NCBI GenBank assembly: GCA_963920525.1
Contig: OY986439.1
Location: 33,363,819-33,427,818, forward strand
Source of the DNA: Dichetophora obliterata
Taxonomy: Eukaryota; Arthropoda; Insecta; Diptera; Sciomyzidae
DNA: 64,000 bases
Reading direction: 5' to 3'
Part shown: positions 12,301 to 27,300 of the stretch, piece by piece
How the letters are laid out: each line of letters opens with the position of its first letter
Position numbering within the stretch: the stretch's first letter is position 1
The notes under the pieces: model-generated
Told to the model about the DNA's origin: nothing
Seen by the model: the letters and a program-made list of their open reading frames with translations, nothing else
The model's database searches: none
Program-made: the position numbers and the translations under genes

Positions 12301-15300
12301 GTGCTTTTATGTAAGCAAATGTGAACATGTTCTCAATTATGTACAAACAAACTGAGCACATATAGAAAATTCTGAAAAAATTATGATATATAGTAAAGTC
12401 TGTGCAAAGTGTTTCCGTTATAGGAGAGAAATAAAAGAGAAAACGGTTAGAATTTTAAAAATTGTAGTCGCAACTAATTGTCAGAAGCAGTTTGAAAAAT
12501 TATTTCAAGCGATCGGATGTACAAGCTTAATATAGTTAGTTACATTGTTTGGCATTACAGTTTGAATAATGCATACTTATAATAAAACTGCATAGATAAA
12601 ATGGCTTCAAGAAAAGGATTTTGTGAACAGGAAATTCATGATCTACTGTACGCTATGAACTGAGACTTAGAGTTGTCAGATTTTTCTGAATGTGAAGATG
12701 ATTGTATAACTTCCAAAGAAAATGCTGAAAAACCAGTAGCTGATATAATTACAACAATTCCTCAAAGATCTGCAAACTAACTTGATGTTGTAATGAGTAG
12801 AAATATTAATGATACAGTTGAAACTGAAAATGTTGAGTTTATTGATGAAATGGAAATGTACACAGTAACTCACAAAAAGAAAATTGAGTTCAGACGAATT
12901 CTTTTTTCTCCGGAAACATTTATATTTGAACCAGAAGTATTGGTAGAAAATGAAACAGAGATATTCTAAATAAAAGGAAAAAAATTTGCCAGCTCAAATT
13001 TTTAATCGAATGGCCACATACACAAATATTTATTCAGAACAAACGAGAACAGGTTCTCGTGCATTTAAACACACGACTCAAGAGGAAATGATGCAGTTTT
13101 TTGGAATCCATATGATAATGGAAACTATGAGGCTGCCGCAAATTAAAATGTACTGGAGCAAACATCTACAAATTGAGTCAGTGATTTCAGTGATGTCATG
13201 CGATTTTCCAATTGAGATCAAATCTGCATTTAGTGAATAATCTCGAAATTCCAAGTGAATGCAAAGACAAATTTATTAAAACCCGTCCGTCCAATTATTG
13301 ATGCGGTGCTAAAGAGATGCCGGGAAATACCTGTTGAAGAAGATGTATGAATTGACGAGCAGATTATTCCGTTTACTGGACATTTAAATATAAAACAATA
13401 TATTACAGGAAAGCCATCACCTTGGGGAATACAGGTTTATATATTTTGCGGAAAAAGTGGATATCCGTACGACTTTTTTCTTTATCAAGGATCCACAATG
13501 GAGATATCTGCTTTTGATTGCTCTCGATTTGGTTACGGTGCTGCAACAGTGCTTCATCTTATTAAAATATTATCGTACACAGGACATAAATTATATGTTG
13601 AAATACCGGATAATTATATGTTGATAAGTACGTATCAATTACTTGAAATCTTACTTCAACGAAAAATCAATGCAGCAGGTACTATAAGAATAAACCGCTT
13701 CAGCAATCCACCATTTATTTCAGATGGGGAATTGAAGAAAAAAGGACGTGGTTCTTCTGATCAACTAGTAAGTCGCGATGGTAAGATTGTACTCATAAAA
13801 TGGCAAGACAATAAGGCAGTTACTTGGCAAGTACTTTTTATCGGATAGTTTTTTTTGATTACTTTTGATTGTTTTTAATTATTTTGCGTAATCTTAAGTA
13901 ATTGTTATTATTTTTTGATTATTTGTAATCGTAATCTTTTGATTACTGAGCCAAACAGAAAAGAATCGTACTTAATCAATTATTTTACCTTTTTGAAAAA
14001 AAGAGTCGAATAAATAATGATTACGACGAGACATTGGCATGTATGAATAAAAGTAGCAGATTCGACTTTACTGTAATTCAAAATAAAATACCTTCAAAAG
14101 TAGTTAGGTTATATGAATAAAGTGCTCTTTACTACACTACAACAATCAGCTGTTTCGAACTTGTTACAAAATAGCCGGATTGGTATGAATAAAAGTAGTG
14201 TTTGCTACTGATTTTGCGTAGTAAGCAAAATGGCATACTACAAGTTTGGATATATTAAATTATTTGGATATATTAAATTCATTGAATTTATTTAATTTGA
14301 TATTTCTGTGGTCACAAGGAATAACGACTAAACTCAAAATATCGTAAAAAACGATATTTTAATTGCACGAACTACGACCCATTTTTTTGAAATAAATGAA
14401 CCGTTACAAACAAAATATGTGCAGACATAAGTGATGATCAATTCTGGGTAAAAAATGGATATCTACATACTTCCAAAAATTGGCAATAAAGTAAATTCTA
14501 TATCGCTTTTTTACGATATTTTGAGTTTAGTCATTATTCCTTGTGACCACAGATTTATTGTAGTAAATTGTACAAACTTGTAGTAAATTATTTATATATA
14601 TGAAATTCATTGAATTTATTTAATTTGATATTTCTGTGGTCACAAGGAATAACGACTAAGCTCAAAATACCGTAAAAAAGCGATATGGGATGTACTTTAT
14701 TGCTAATTTTTGGAAGTATGTAGATATCCATTTTTTGCCCAGAATTTATCATTACTAATGTCTGCACATATTTTTTTTGTAACGGTTTATATATTTAAAA
14801 AAAATGGGTCGTAGTTCATACAAATAAAATATCGTTTTTACGATACTTTGAGTTTAGTCGTATTCCTTGTGATCACAGATTTATTTGGGCGGGCGAAAAG
14901 AAGATTTACTGAAGTTGAAAGCAAATTACAAACATGGTAATCGTCCATGGACAATTTTAAAGCGCTCTTCAGAGTCACCTTATTAGGGGTATTCACGATT
15001 GACTGCACTGGCCTGTGCAGTCGAGGACTTTTGCAGTTGGGTTTTCGTGAGCACGCCACTATCACTGTTTTCAAAGCTGTCAAAATATTCAATGTGCACA
15101 AGTATACATTTGCTTCAGTCCTCAACTGCTCTGGTAAGTGCACTGAATCGTGAATACCCCTATTAAAATTTACCTGCTGCGACGAACATATATCACATTT
15201 TTGTAGTAAATGCTACTTTCAAAGTTAGTAGTCACATGATTTCGAACAACACTTTTATTTATACCGAATCCAAGTTTTATTGTAGCACTTCACGTTTTGG

Positions 15301-18300
15301 TAGTTACTACAAATCACTGAAAATGCTACTTTTTATTCATATGGGCCATTATCAGCCATTCTATCAATTTGTTATTTGCCATTAAGCAATTTGGCATTGG
15401 ATTTCTTGTTTAAATGATTTCTTGATTAAATTATAATTTATAAATTCTTTTTAAACTTTTTAACACTTAATGAGAAAAAATATTTTTGCTTTAAAAAAAT
15501 TACTTTGTTATTAAATTTATGTAGGCAAAAATATTTTCATATAAATTTAAGTCATATAAAGGTTTTTATGGTTCAACAGCTCCGCCTTAAATTTTGTTAA
15601 TCAAGGTCCTTGCAAATTTCCTTGACTGGTCTGCTTTTGTTTTTTAACTGATCTGTAAGCTTTGATCGTTATCTTCAATAACACAATATTAAAATTGTGT
15701 TAATATTGTTTTGCTACATTATATTTCGTGCAAAATATTACTTTTTGAAAATTGTATTTTGAAATTTAAAACTTTTTTATATATCTTGTGTTTTTTGTTG
15801 TTGTTTTTGTTTTTGGAAAATTCTTCAAAGTGATTATTAACGCAATTTCAACCGAAGTGCTTCAATCGATTTGAGAGAATAATTGCGTGACATTAAAATT
15901 TACACTTATATGCGTGTTCACACAAGCTGCAAGTTTAGCGGAGTAGAAAACTTAAAAAAAAAAAAAATCAAGCGTCACCAATGGATCTCAGGTAAGCTAC
16001 AATATTCCATAATAATAATATACCTATTCCGCTTCAGTTGGTAAAACCTGTGCTATTATTTGCACTGTTAAGTCAAAGTTTCATCCAAAATTCGAGTTCC
16101 ATAACACAGTTCGGCACTCTTACGTACTCAACTCTCTAAAAGCAGTATGTTTATCTGAGGTACAAAATCTAAAAAAAAAAACCTATTTGTTAATACAGAC
16201 TGTTTTTATTTTCTTTCTGCTATTCGTATTAAAAAACAATCAGACTTTAAATATTTTGATGACGTTGATAAGCAACAGCAAGAGATTTCTTTTGTGAAAT
16301 TTCCATAGCAAGATGTTTAAACAAGAGCAAAAACAAAAACATCTTTATCAGCTGTTAAAATGAAAATATTTTTTCTTTAACTGTAACATTTCCCTAAAAG
16401 TAATATGCTAAATGTTATATTAAAAAAAAATTTGCCTGTCTTTTAAACAAGTTTTCCTTGACAACATGCGCTTTCTGAACAATTATTGTGCATTTTGTTG
16501 GTTTGCATAAAATTTGACATTAATTTGTATTCATAATTATTTCGTTCATCTCCTGCCATTAACTCTTCTTCTAAGATTATAAAATTTTGTACCTACTTTT
16601 TTTTTAAGTTTTTAAAACAGGTTGTTTTCGTCGTCATTAGTCATAATACACACATTATATTGTTTATATGATTAAAAATAACAACAGCTGATAAGAAAAG
16701 CGCTTTAAAGTAAAGATGGCCGATAAGCCGACAGATATTTAAACGCAAAGCTTAAAAGCAGCCATCAGTAATGAATTTTAGACATTGTTATCGAAATTAA
16801 AGTTTTGATAACGTTTGACAGACAACGTTTGTGTCTTTGACAGACAGTATCATCAAATTACGTTGTAACGTTTGCATTTTGTTGCTGTCAAATGTGATTG
16901 ACCCGGAAATATAATTGCAAAACAAACTTTATCACACAATCAAAAATGTTATGGTGAGAATTTTTTAAATATTTTTGGCATGACCACGTATTGTCTAAAA
17001 CCATTGAGGCCTTCGATACAATAAATATGATAATGACACAGTACAAAGGTTTTGAAATTTTTGATAAGTTCCACTTGAATTGTTTTTGTTTGTAATTTAA
17101 GCTGTTTACTTTAAACTTTATGATTTCTGTAAGAAAAATGAACAAGAAAGTATTCCAAAACGCATTTATATTGTTACTTACTGCATGACTTTGCAACACA
17201 GAAAAGTACATCAATGACAGGCCAGACACGAAAAGCATTACTTTTTTCATACAAAACTAAATTGCTTTTTCGTAATCTATATATTGTATATAAAACAGTT
17301 TGAAACAGACTGACTGACTCACCAGCAAACAGACCAGAACCATAAGACGTAGCTAGATGACATTTGGTAAGCTTGTAATTTGATGTCTTTGGTAACGTGG
17401 ATTCTGTAGATTTTACCACTAATGTCCTTTAAGTGTTAAAAAATGGTTTATTTTGAATCCTTTATGTTACCAAGAATATTCGATATATTTATTTAAGTTT
17501 TTCTTACATCAGAAAGGGTTAGTTGTATTTCTAAAAAGCAGTTTCAAGATTTTTCAAAATTCATTAAAATTGGGGAAAGAAAGGGTTAAATATAAATATT
17601 ATGGGTATTCTTAGAACTAACAACATCACTGACATTCTAAATGCATATTATTTATTTTTGGGATTTAACGCTTAAAATAATCCACACCCCCTTTTACCGC
17701 CCACAAATAAATAAAAATGTTTTATTTTAGACGGTTTTGATCGTCACGCATTGAAGTTACTAAAGGAAAGGTCTGGCATGTGTTGCTCGAATGGCAATTT
17801 GTTTGGACACTTTCACACTTTTAAAAAATTCACAAAACGATCACAAGCAAATTAATTGAATTGGAGCAGGACAACGTCTATCGGGCCCGCTAGTGTAGGC
17901 ATAAAATACGAACTAACACATTTTAAATTGTTATTTTATAAAGATCAACTAAAATTCTGAAAAAAATTGATAAATTTAAATTCAGGAACGAAATTCTATA
18001 GAAAATTAAAAATGAAATTTTTCAGATTAGTTAGTTTACTTTTGCAACGACAATTTGTATTTGTGCATTTGTATGTACTATTAAGTTAATTACAGTGAAT
18101 TTTTTTGTATGCTTTTAAACTAAACTTATTGTTTAAACTAAACAACTTCTTTCTTGCGGAATGTTTTCAAATTTTCTTATTATAAAATTACTATTAAAAT
18201 TAATTTTTTTTGTATGTTATTTAGCTTATTTATTTAATCTTATTTATCTGAACTTCTTGATTAAAAAGAGATTCTTGTAAAAACTATTCCAATTTCTTTA

Positions 18301-21300
18301 ATCTTTTTCGTTTTGATTACAGCTGCAATTCCTGAATGAAATTCGGTAACGAAATGTGAAGGAAATTTCCTAAACATTTCGGTCTTCATTTCATTAACGA
18401 AATTTCATAAGTTTTTTCGTTCACGAAAATTTCAATATTTTCGTGAACGAAATTTCCAACACACTTCGGTCTTCACTTCATTAACGAAATTTCATCAAAT
18501 TTCTCATTATTTTCGTACACGAAATTTCCAAAACATTTCGATCTTTGCTTCGCTAACGAAAATTCATCAACTTTCTCTATGTTTTCATACACGAAATTCC
18601 TTAGACATTTCGGTCTTCTCTTCATTAACGAAATTTCATCAACTTTCTCTCTCTTTTCACTTACGAAATTTACACAACATTGTGCATTACGTTCTTGTGT
18701 GAATTTGGATTTATATGAGATTTTCGTAGAGGAAATGTATGGCCGCATCAGCATGTTTCGTCACTGAATCGGAAAATTCACGCATGATTTTATTACGATT
18801 TCTTTAAGAACGGAACTACTGGATAGCATTAACATTAACATTAACACTAATATTATTCTTATTAACATTATAACATTAATATTACAACATTAATATTGCT
18901 ATCGTCTATCGGGCTCGCTAGTGTAGGCTAACACATTTTAAATTGTTATTTTAAAAAGATTAAAAAAAATTCTGGAAAAATTGATAAATTTAAATTCAGG
19001 AAAGATCAACTGAAATTTAGAAAATAAATCAAAAGACATTTGAAAATTATATTTGAAAATCAGAAAACAGCAATTGATATTTGGAAACTTAATTTGAAAT
19101 TAAGAAAATATAAAATGAAATTCAGAAAAATCTATTGAAATTCCAAAAAATTTATATTCATAATAAAAATTCTTCTTATAACGTAACGACTATTGATATC
19201 ATAATATTTCCATAACCACTCTAATTTCCATTAACATATCCATTTCTTTTAACATTTTCATTTCTATTACCATTACCAGAAATATTAACATTAACATTCA
19301 CAATAACATTAACGTTAACGTTTTTATTATAATAATATTAATATTAATCTGTTCGAGTTAGTGTTAGTGTTAGTGTTAATGTTAATGCTAATGCTAATGT
19401 TAATGTTAATGTTAATGTTAATGTTAATGTTAATGTTAATGTTAATGTTAATGTTAATGTTAATGTTAATGTTAATGTTAATGTTAATGTTAATGTTAAT
19501 GTTAATGTTAATGTTAATGTTAATGTTAATGTTAATGTTAATGTTAATGTTTATGTTTATGTTTATGTAATTGTTAATGTTAATGTTAATGTTAATGTTA
19601 ATGTTAGTGTTAATATTAATGTTAATGTTAATGTTAATGATAATGTTAATGTTAATGTTAATATTAATGTTTATGTTTATGTTTATGTAATTGTTAATGT
19701 TAATGTTAGTGTTAATATTAATGTTAATGTTAATGTTAATGTTAATGTTAATGTTAATGTTAATGTTAATGTTAATGTTAATGTTAATGATAATGTTAAT
19801 GTTAATGTTAATGTTAATATTAATGTTTATGTTTATGTTTTTGTTTTTGTTGTTGTTTTTTTTTTGTTAATGTTAATGTTAATGTTAATGTTTATGTTTA
19901 TGTAAATGTTAATGTTAATGTTAAGGTTAATGTTAATGTTAATGTTAATGTTAATGTTAATGTTAATGTTAGTGTTAATATTAATGTTAATGTTAATATT
20001 AATGTTTATGTTTTTGTTTTTGTTTTTGTTTTTGTTTTTGTTTTTGTTTTTGTTTTTGTTAATGTTAATGTTAATGTTAATGTTAATGTTAATGTTAATG
20101 TCAATGTTAATGTTTATGTTTATGTTAATGTTAATGTTAATGTTAATGTTAATGTTAATGTTAATGTTAATGTTAATGGTAATGTTAATGTTAATGTTAA
20201 TGTTAATGTTAATGTCAATGTTAATGTTAATGTTAATCTTAATCTTAATGTTAATGTTAATGTTAATGTGAATGTTAATATTAATATCCAGGTTAATTAA
20301 TATTAATATTAAGGGGACAGTACACACCTGGATTTTTGCGCGCGCGGATTAAAGAATTCATTCTATGCGTAGGTTTTTCAAGATTTTGAGTTTCAAGATT
20401 TTTTTTTGTTCAAGATTTTCGTATCAAGATTTTTTTTAAGTATTTTTATTTCAAGATTTTATTTTTTAAAGATTTTTTTAGGATTTTTTTTCAAGATTTT
20501 GACATTCAAGCAATGGGCCCGATCCCTAAGTTGTACTTTGCTGTTTGAACTGGGAGCGGTCTGAATGCTTGAAGGTCAAAATCTTGAAACAACCAAAATC
20601 GTGAAAAAAATAATCTTGAACAAAAAATCTTGAAAACGAAATCTTGAAAAAAAAACTTGAAACGAAAATCTTAAAAAAAAATCTAGAATCTCAAAATATG
20701 CATAAACCTTAAAAACATTTTGAAAAAATCTCGAAGGGTTGGGTTCTTTTCGCAGAATTTCAAAATCTTGAAAAAAAAATTCTTGAAACGAAAATCTTAA
20801 AAAATTTTAAACTCAAAATCTTGAAAAACCTACGCATAGAATGTATTCTTTAATTCGCTCGCGCGGATTTTTCAAGATTTCTTAATTGAAAATTTGATAT
20901 TATTTCGAAAAGTGTCCACTGTCAAAAGAAGCATCAAATTTTTCGAATAATGTCAAATTTCAAAAATTATCAAAATAATAAATAATTGTCAAGTCACAGA
21001 AATTGACATATTTTGAAATAAATTTCAAATTGTCCAATTATTTCAAAAAGTTTCAAAAAGTTTGAAATAAATGTCAAACTGTCCAATTATGTCAAAAAGT
21101 TTCAAAAAGTGTCAAATATCGAAAAAGTGTCAAATTTGTAATAAGTGCCAAAATTCGAAAAAATTGTCAAATTTTGAATGAGTGTCAAATTTCGAAATGT
21201 ACAAGTTGGAAGCGGTCCGAATGCTTGTCGGTCAAAATCTTGAAACAACCAAAATTTTGAAAAAAAAATCTTGAAAAAAATAATATAGAAAACATAAAAT

Positions 21301-24300
21301 ATGCATTAGGGAGCGGTCCGAATGCTTGAAGGTCAAAATCTTGAAACAACCAAAATCTTGAAAACAATAATTTTGAAAAAAATTCTTGAAAACGAAATCT
21401 TGAAAAAAATCTTGAAACGAAAAACTTGAAAAAAAATCTAGAAAACACAAAATATGCATAAATCTTGAAAGAATATGAAATTTTAAGAAATGTTCTTTCG
21501 AATAAAGTGTATTATTTTGAGAAAAAAACGAAAAATTTGTCTAATTTCGAAAACAAAAATGTCAAATATTGGCAAAATTATAAATTTTTTATATTTTTAT
21601 GGTCATCCAGACAAACGATGAGGACTGGTGGTTTTTTACACTTTTCAAAATTTTGCAAAATTTGACACTTTTCGAAATTTAACACTATTTTAAAATTTCG
21701 GGTTGGGTCCTTTTCGCAGAATTTTAACACCTTGAAAAAAATCTATAAATCGAATTCTTGAAACTAAAAATTTTGAAAATCAGCGCGAGCGAATTAAAGA
21801 ATAAATTGTATGCGTAGGTTTTTCAAAATTTATTAATTGGAAATTTTACACTATTTCGAGAAGTGTCCAATTTCGAAAGAATGCCAAATTTCGAAAATAA
21901 TGAAAATAATATATAATTTTCAAGTCACAGACATTGTCAAATTTTTAAATAAATGTCAAATTGTCCAATTATTTCAAAAAGTGTCATATATCGAAGAAAG
22001 TGTAAAATTTGGAATAAATGCCAAAATTCACAATTATATCCAACTAAATTGTGGAAAATGTGGAATTAAAAGGATAGGAACAACTAAGGGCTGGAAATGC
22101 TTGCCGAGATTAAGGCATAACGCTAGTCTCGGTTAGAAGCAATTCAAATTGTCTTTCACGTTTGTTTCACCTAATCAATAATTCATATGTGGATTCCAAT
22201 CAATTCCTCTAAATAATCTATCACTTTCCTTTCTGGTCAAAGACCAAACCTTGTTTGTATAAGGCGCATGTCTTGGTTCTTTGATCTTTTTAAAAAAAAT
22301 TAAAAATAATTGTCAAATTTTGAATAAGTGTCAAATTTCGAAATGTACAAGTTTTGTAAAAAATGCCATATTTAATTTTGAATCCGTTTGAACTTTAGTG
22401 TAGCGGCATTCGATCTGCAGTACAAACGCATCTGCAATACAAACGCAATTAAATAAATATGATGTGCGATAAAGTCCTCTTCCTTATTCCAAGCCTATTC
22501 CTTATTTCTAAACTTATAACTTCTGCTCATGAATCAATAACGAAATCAGAAGACATTGAAAACTGCATGTAACAATGTTTATGTAAGCATGGAAGGGGGT
22601 TAGAGCTTTGCTTACTTTTGCTGACGAGGGAAAGGGTGGGTTAATAATAGCAAAAAATCTGCTTACGCAATACTTGAACGGCCCCTAACATTAACGTTAA
22701 CAATAACAATAACACTAATATAACCATTAACAATAACATTAACAATAACATTAACAATAACATTAACATTAACAATAACATTAACAATAACATTAACAAC
22801 AACATTGACAATAACAATAACATTAACAATAAAATTAACAATAACATTAACAATAACATTAACAATAACATTTACATTAATAATAACATTAACAATAACA
22901 TTAACAATAACATTAACAATAACATTTACATTAACATTAACATTAACATTAACATTAACATTAACATTAACAATAACAATAACATTAACAATAACATTAA
23001 CAATAACATTAACAAAAACATTAACAATAACATTAACAATAACATTAACAATAACATTAATAATAACATTAACATTAACAATAACATTAACAATAACATT
23101 AACAATAACATTAACAATAACATTAACAATAACATTAACAATAACATTAACAATAACATTGACAATAACATATACAATAACATTAACAATAACATTAACA
23201 ATAACATTAACAATAACATTAACAATAACATTAACAATAACATTAACAATAACACTAACAATAACATTAACGATAACATTAACAATAACAGTAAAAATAA
23301 CATTAACAATAACATTAACATTAACATTAACATTAACAATAACATTAACAATAACAATAGCACTAACAAGAACATAACATTAACATTAATAACATTAATA
23401 ACAATAACATTAACAATAACATTAACAATAGCATTAACAATAACATTAATAATAACATTAACATTAACAATAACATTAACAATAACATTAGCAATAACAT
23501 TAACAATAACATTAATAATAACATTAACATTAACAATAACAATAACATTAACAATAACATTAACAATAACATTAACATTAACAATAACATTAACAATAAC
23601 ATTAGCATTAACAATAACATTAACATTAACAATAACAATAACATTAACATTAACAATAACATTAACAATAACATTAACAATAACATTGACAATAACATTT
23701 ACAATAACATTAACAATAACATTAACAACAACATTAACAATAACATTAACAATAACGTTAACAATAACACTAACAATAACATTAACAATAACATTAACAA
23801 TAACATTAACAATAACATTAACATTAAAAATAACATTAACAATAACATTAGCATTAACAATAACATTAACATTAACATTAACAATAACATTAACATTAAC
23901 ATTAACATTAACATTAACATTAACATTAACATTAACATTAACATTAACAATAACATTAACAATAACATTAACAATAACATTAACAATAAAATTAACAATA
24001 ACATTGACAATAACATTAACAATAGCATTAACAATAACATTAACAATAACATTAACAATAACATTAACATTAACAATAACATTAACAATAACATTAGCAA
24101 TAACAATAACATTAACATTTACATCTACATTAACATTAAAATTTACATTAACATTAACATTGCCATTACTATTATCATTTCCATTACTAATATCATTTCC
24201 ATTTCTAGTATAACCATTACTATAACTATAACTATATCTATAACTATAACTATAATCATATCATATTTTTGTGTTTTTCCTTTTCTGAATTTCAATTGAT

Positions 24301-27300
24301 TATATCTGAATTCGAAACAAAATTTTTTTTATATCAATTTACTTTTCTTAAATCATATGAAATTTTCAAATTTTAATACATCTTTTCTGAATTTCAAATG
24401 GAATTTCTGAATTTTAATTCATCTCTTCTGATTTTGAAATATAACTTTTGGATTTCAGTTGATCTATTCTGAATTTTTGAATTAATTGAATGTAAATTTA
24501 TAAATTAAATTTCTGAATTTTAACTAAACTTTTTTGAATTTCAAAGATTTTTTTAAAATTTTTTTTTAATGTTTGAAAGTATTTAATTTCATTGATTTAA
24601 ATTAATTTATTAAAGACATATACCATATTGTTAATATCTCTCACTTATTCTACATTTCTTTACTTTGGTTAAAAATGTTTTTTCTATCTAAAGCTGCCAA
24701 CATCATCCTGCTATAGCTTTAAAAAAAAAAACTAAATTTAATTTTTTACTCTCTTACATGCAATCAGAAACATAAATTATAACTTTCTATTTCAAAAAAT
24801 CAAAACAACAACAAAACCAAGGAAACACTTTAATCACGTGACACCTTTAAATTAATGACTTGAAGCATTATTGAGCCAACAAGACTGGCCAAGAATTTGA
24901 TATTGGCAAAAAAAGAAAAACAACACAACACTGCAAACCATCGTCGACCAAAAAGCAAAAAAAAAAATTAACCAGACATAAATTAAAAAATTTTTTTTTA
25001 TGTAAGTCTTACCCACTACAGTCGTACAACGCGAAATTGAACACCGAATAATAATCAACATCAATTAAATTTTTTCAATTGGCAAATTGAAAAAAAAAAA
25101 TAAAATATTGAACACTCAATGAGATAAAAGAGGATGAAAAAACCATAATTACAAATCTTATTTAACGAACAGCCAGCCACAGGCCAAACCCGCTCTATGT
25201 TTGTTGACCACCCAACAAACAAAAAACAAAAAAAGCAAAAAATTGAGTGCCACAAATAAGCAAAAAAAAAGTAGAAAAAACATTATAAAAATATTGCTTG
25301 CCTCAAAAACTCTAACACATTTTTTAGCGAAAGAAGACAAGCCATGTGTGGTAAGTTCTTTACATTGAAATCCGATAACAAGATGACTTAAAAAAACACA
25401 CATCATATATGTACATCTCGTGCATTGGGCACGCGATCGCCATGTATGACTCGGAAGAAAAAAAAAAAAACCACACTCAACGAAAAACAAGTAAAGAAAG
25501 CTCCATGTTAATACAAAGAACTTAGTTGTGGTACAACTCGGTACCATTTTCTTCAGTGTTTCTCAACCGATTTTAATAATTTTTTTTTAAATGAAATAGA
25601 ATTGGGAGATGGAGTGCAGCGAATATGACCTTTAACCATAATAATATGAGCATTTAACGAATATTTCTTAAATAAAATCCAAACTATTAGAGATGGAAGA
25701 ACAGAACATTCTTTGAAATAATCTTTATTACAAGCAAAGCACATTTTTCCAATGTTCAAGAAACTTTTTATAAGCTGATTTTGGAATTGCCTTCAGATCT
25801 TTTTGCGAATACTTCTTTATCGCCGTAATCGTCTCAAAACGCTTTTAGCGAAGTAACAACTTGAGTAGTAGGAATAGGAAAAAGTAACAAGAAGTCATTC
25901 CAGATAAATGCGGAGTCTACGAACATACTTACATGCTTTAATTCGTACTCCGTAATTCGTACTAGGAAGGGTTGATATCGTGTCAAAATGGACACGCTGT
26001 TTCAAGCAATGACAAAATCGCCATTATTTGGGGATTGCAGGAATCAGGGAAAACTAAAACACATTTTTATAATTTATTTGCTAACTACTTTAATATGCTG
26101 TACTCAATTTCATTTTTGTCTATCACTTTTTGTAAGTTTTTTTGTAAGTCTATCACTTTTTGAAATAAGTTTACTTTCGCAATTGAGCTTTGCACCCAAA
26201 ACCACTGGTGCATTTTTGAAATTTGAATAAAAGTAGTGCAAAAAGCCACACTGAGAGGGCGCACAATGGGGTATCTTATGGGCTTTTATGGCTATAATAA
26301 AAAAAAAATTGTTTGAGGTACCAACTTTTTTGATACTAGTTCAAAGATAATAAAATTCTGCGTCACTAACAACAAAAACTATTCACCTGACATTACTGGT
26401 TGAAAAGTTATAGCGGTTAAAAATCAACATTTTTTGCTTTCGTTCGCGCGCAGTGAAATTTTGGAAATTTTTAAGTTTTTTAAAATATAATTTTGTTAAA
26501 AAAAAGATATTTGCGGAAAGTTTTTTTAATGGAGCCTTCAACTTTGGGTAATTGTGGCTCTTACTGCATACAAATTTGTTTGAGTAAATGTTTAAAAAAA
26601 TTATTTTTTTTTATTAAAAAATGTATTAAAATTAAGTTTTTTATTATTCAAGGGGTGGTAAAGTATTTTCTTTTGTGCACCATTGTCATCTAATTATGAT
26701 TTTCTTCAAATATAGACTGTCCATAATAAGTGTTTAAAATTTGGCTGTGCCATGTTTGCCTCTTCGGAATTTATTAAGCTTTTTGTAAGAAAACTCCAGT
26801 CGCTATAATCAAAACAAGCAAGTGCAGGCACCTACCAACAATGTAATGCAATGCAATGTTTTTTTTATTTCTTTTTGTTTTGTTATTTTTCTAAAGCTGT
26901 CGATGATGGTGTACGGTATAGGCTGTACAACTGACTTAAAAAATTTATTATTTTTGAAATGTATTCACTGTTTAAATGAAACCCATGTAATATTACTACT
27001 TTTGAATATTCTGTCCTAATTGATATTGATCTATTCTCTTATAATATGAAATACATATTCTTTTTAATATTAAAAAAATAAAAGACGAATAAACTTAAAA
27101 AAAAATATTTTTAATGTAGCGTGTATTATTTGTCTTTAATGTGAACCATTATTTGCTTTTAATGTGGCGTGTATTATTTGTCTTTAATGTGAACAGTTTA
27201 AACCTTGCCGAAAAGTCATTGTTGCATATGTTTGTGTTTTATTTGACTATAGTTTGTTTTGTCGTATACTAGTGAAGTATAATTGTGTTAAATGGGTATT

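Larger units (their letters stand above)
14036..15347. mobile_element. Outer MITE with matching ends, split by three insertions
   Basis: The left end ggcatgtatgaataaaagtagca has an inverted partner at the right end (tgctactttttattcatatgggcc). Between them lie two copies of the ctgtggtcaca MITE and one 177-bp MITE. Without them about 640 bp remains, with several internal aaaagtag/tactac repeats. It has no coding capacity. Confidence 0.65.
18940..24560. repeat. Giant foldback: inverted arms with hexamer arrays
   Basis: Two simple-sequence arrays, GTTAAT-type on the left (19354-20286) and its complement ATTAAC-type on the right (22686-24230), flank about 2.4 kb. Outside them, 18940-19160 (gaaattcagaaaaatctattg) is similar, inverted, to 24260-24545 (tttctgaatttcaattgat). 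The whole 5.6 kb therefore reads as one inverted repeat with a 2.4-kb loop. It may be a foldback transposon whose arms carry expanded arrays. I saw no transposase. Confidence 0.6.

Noticed and set aside
19354..20327. Long open frames of Met-Leu and Ile-Asn repeats
   Set aside because: They arise because the GTTAAT hexamer has no stop in several frames on both strands; no real protein is implied.
22641..24213. Thr-Ile/Leu and Met-Leu repeat frames
   Set aside because: Same cause: products of the ATTAAC/AATAAC array.
19354..24230. Telomere or subtelomere from hexamer arrays
   Set aside because: GTTAAT is not the insect TTAGG repeat, flies lack such telomeres, and the arrays are internal and in opposite orientation.
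25158..25547. 129-codon minus-strand frame rich in Phe and Leu
   Set aside because: It is a translation of A-rich DNA with long F/L runs and no domain or splice context.
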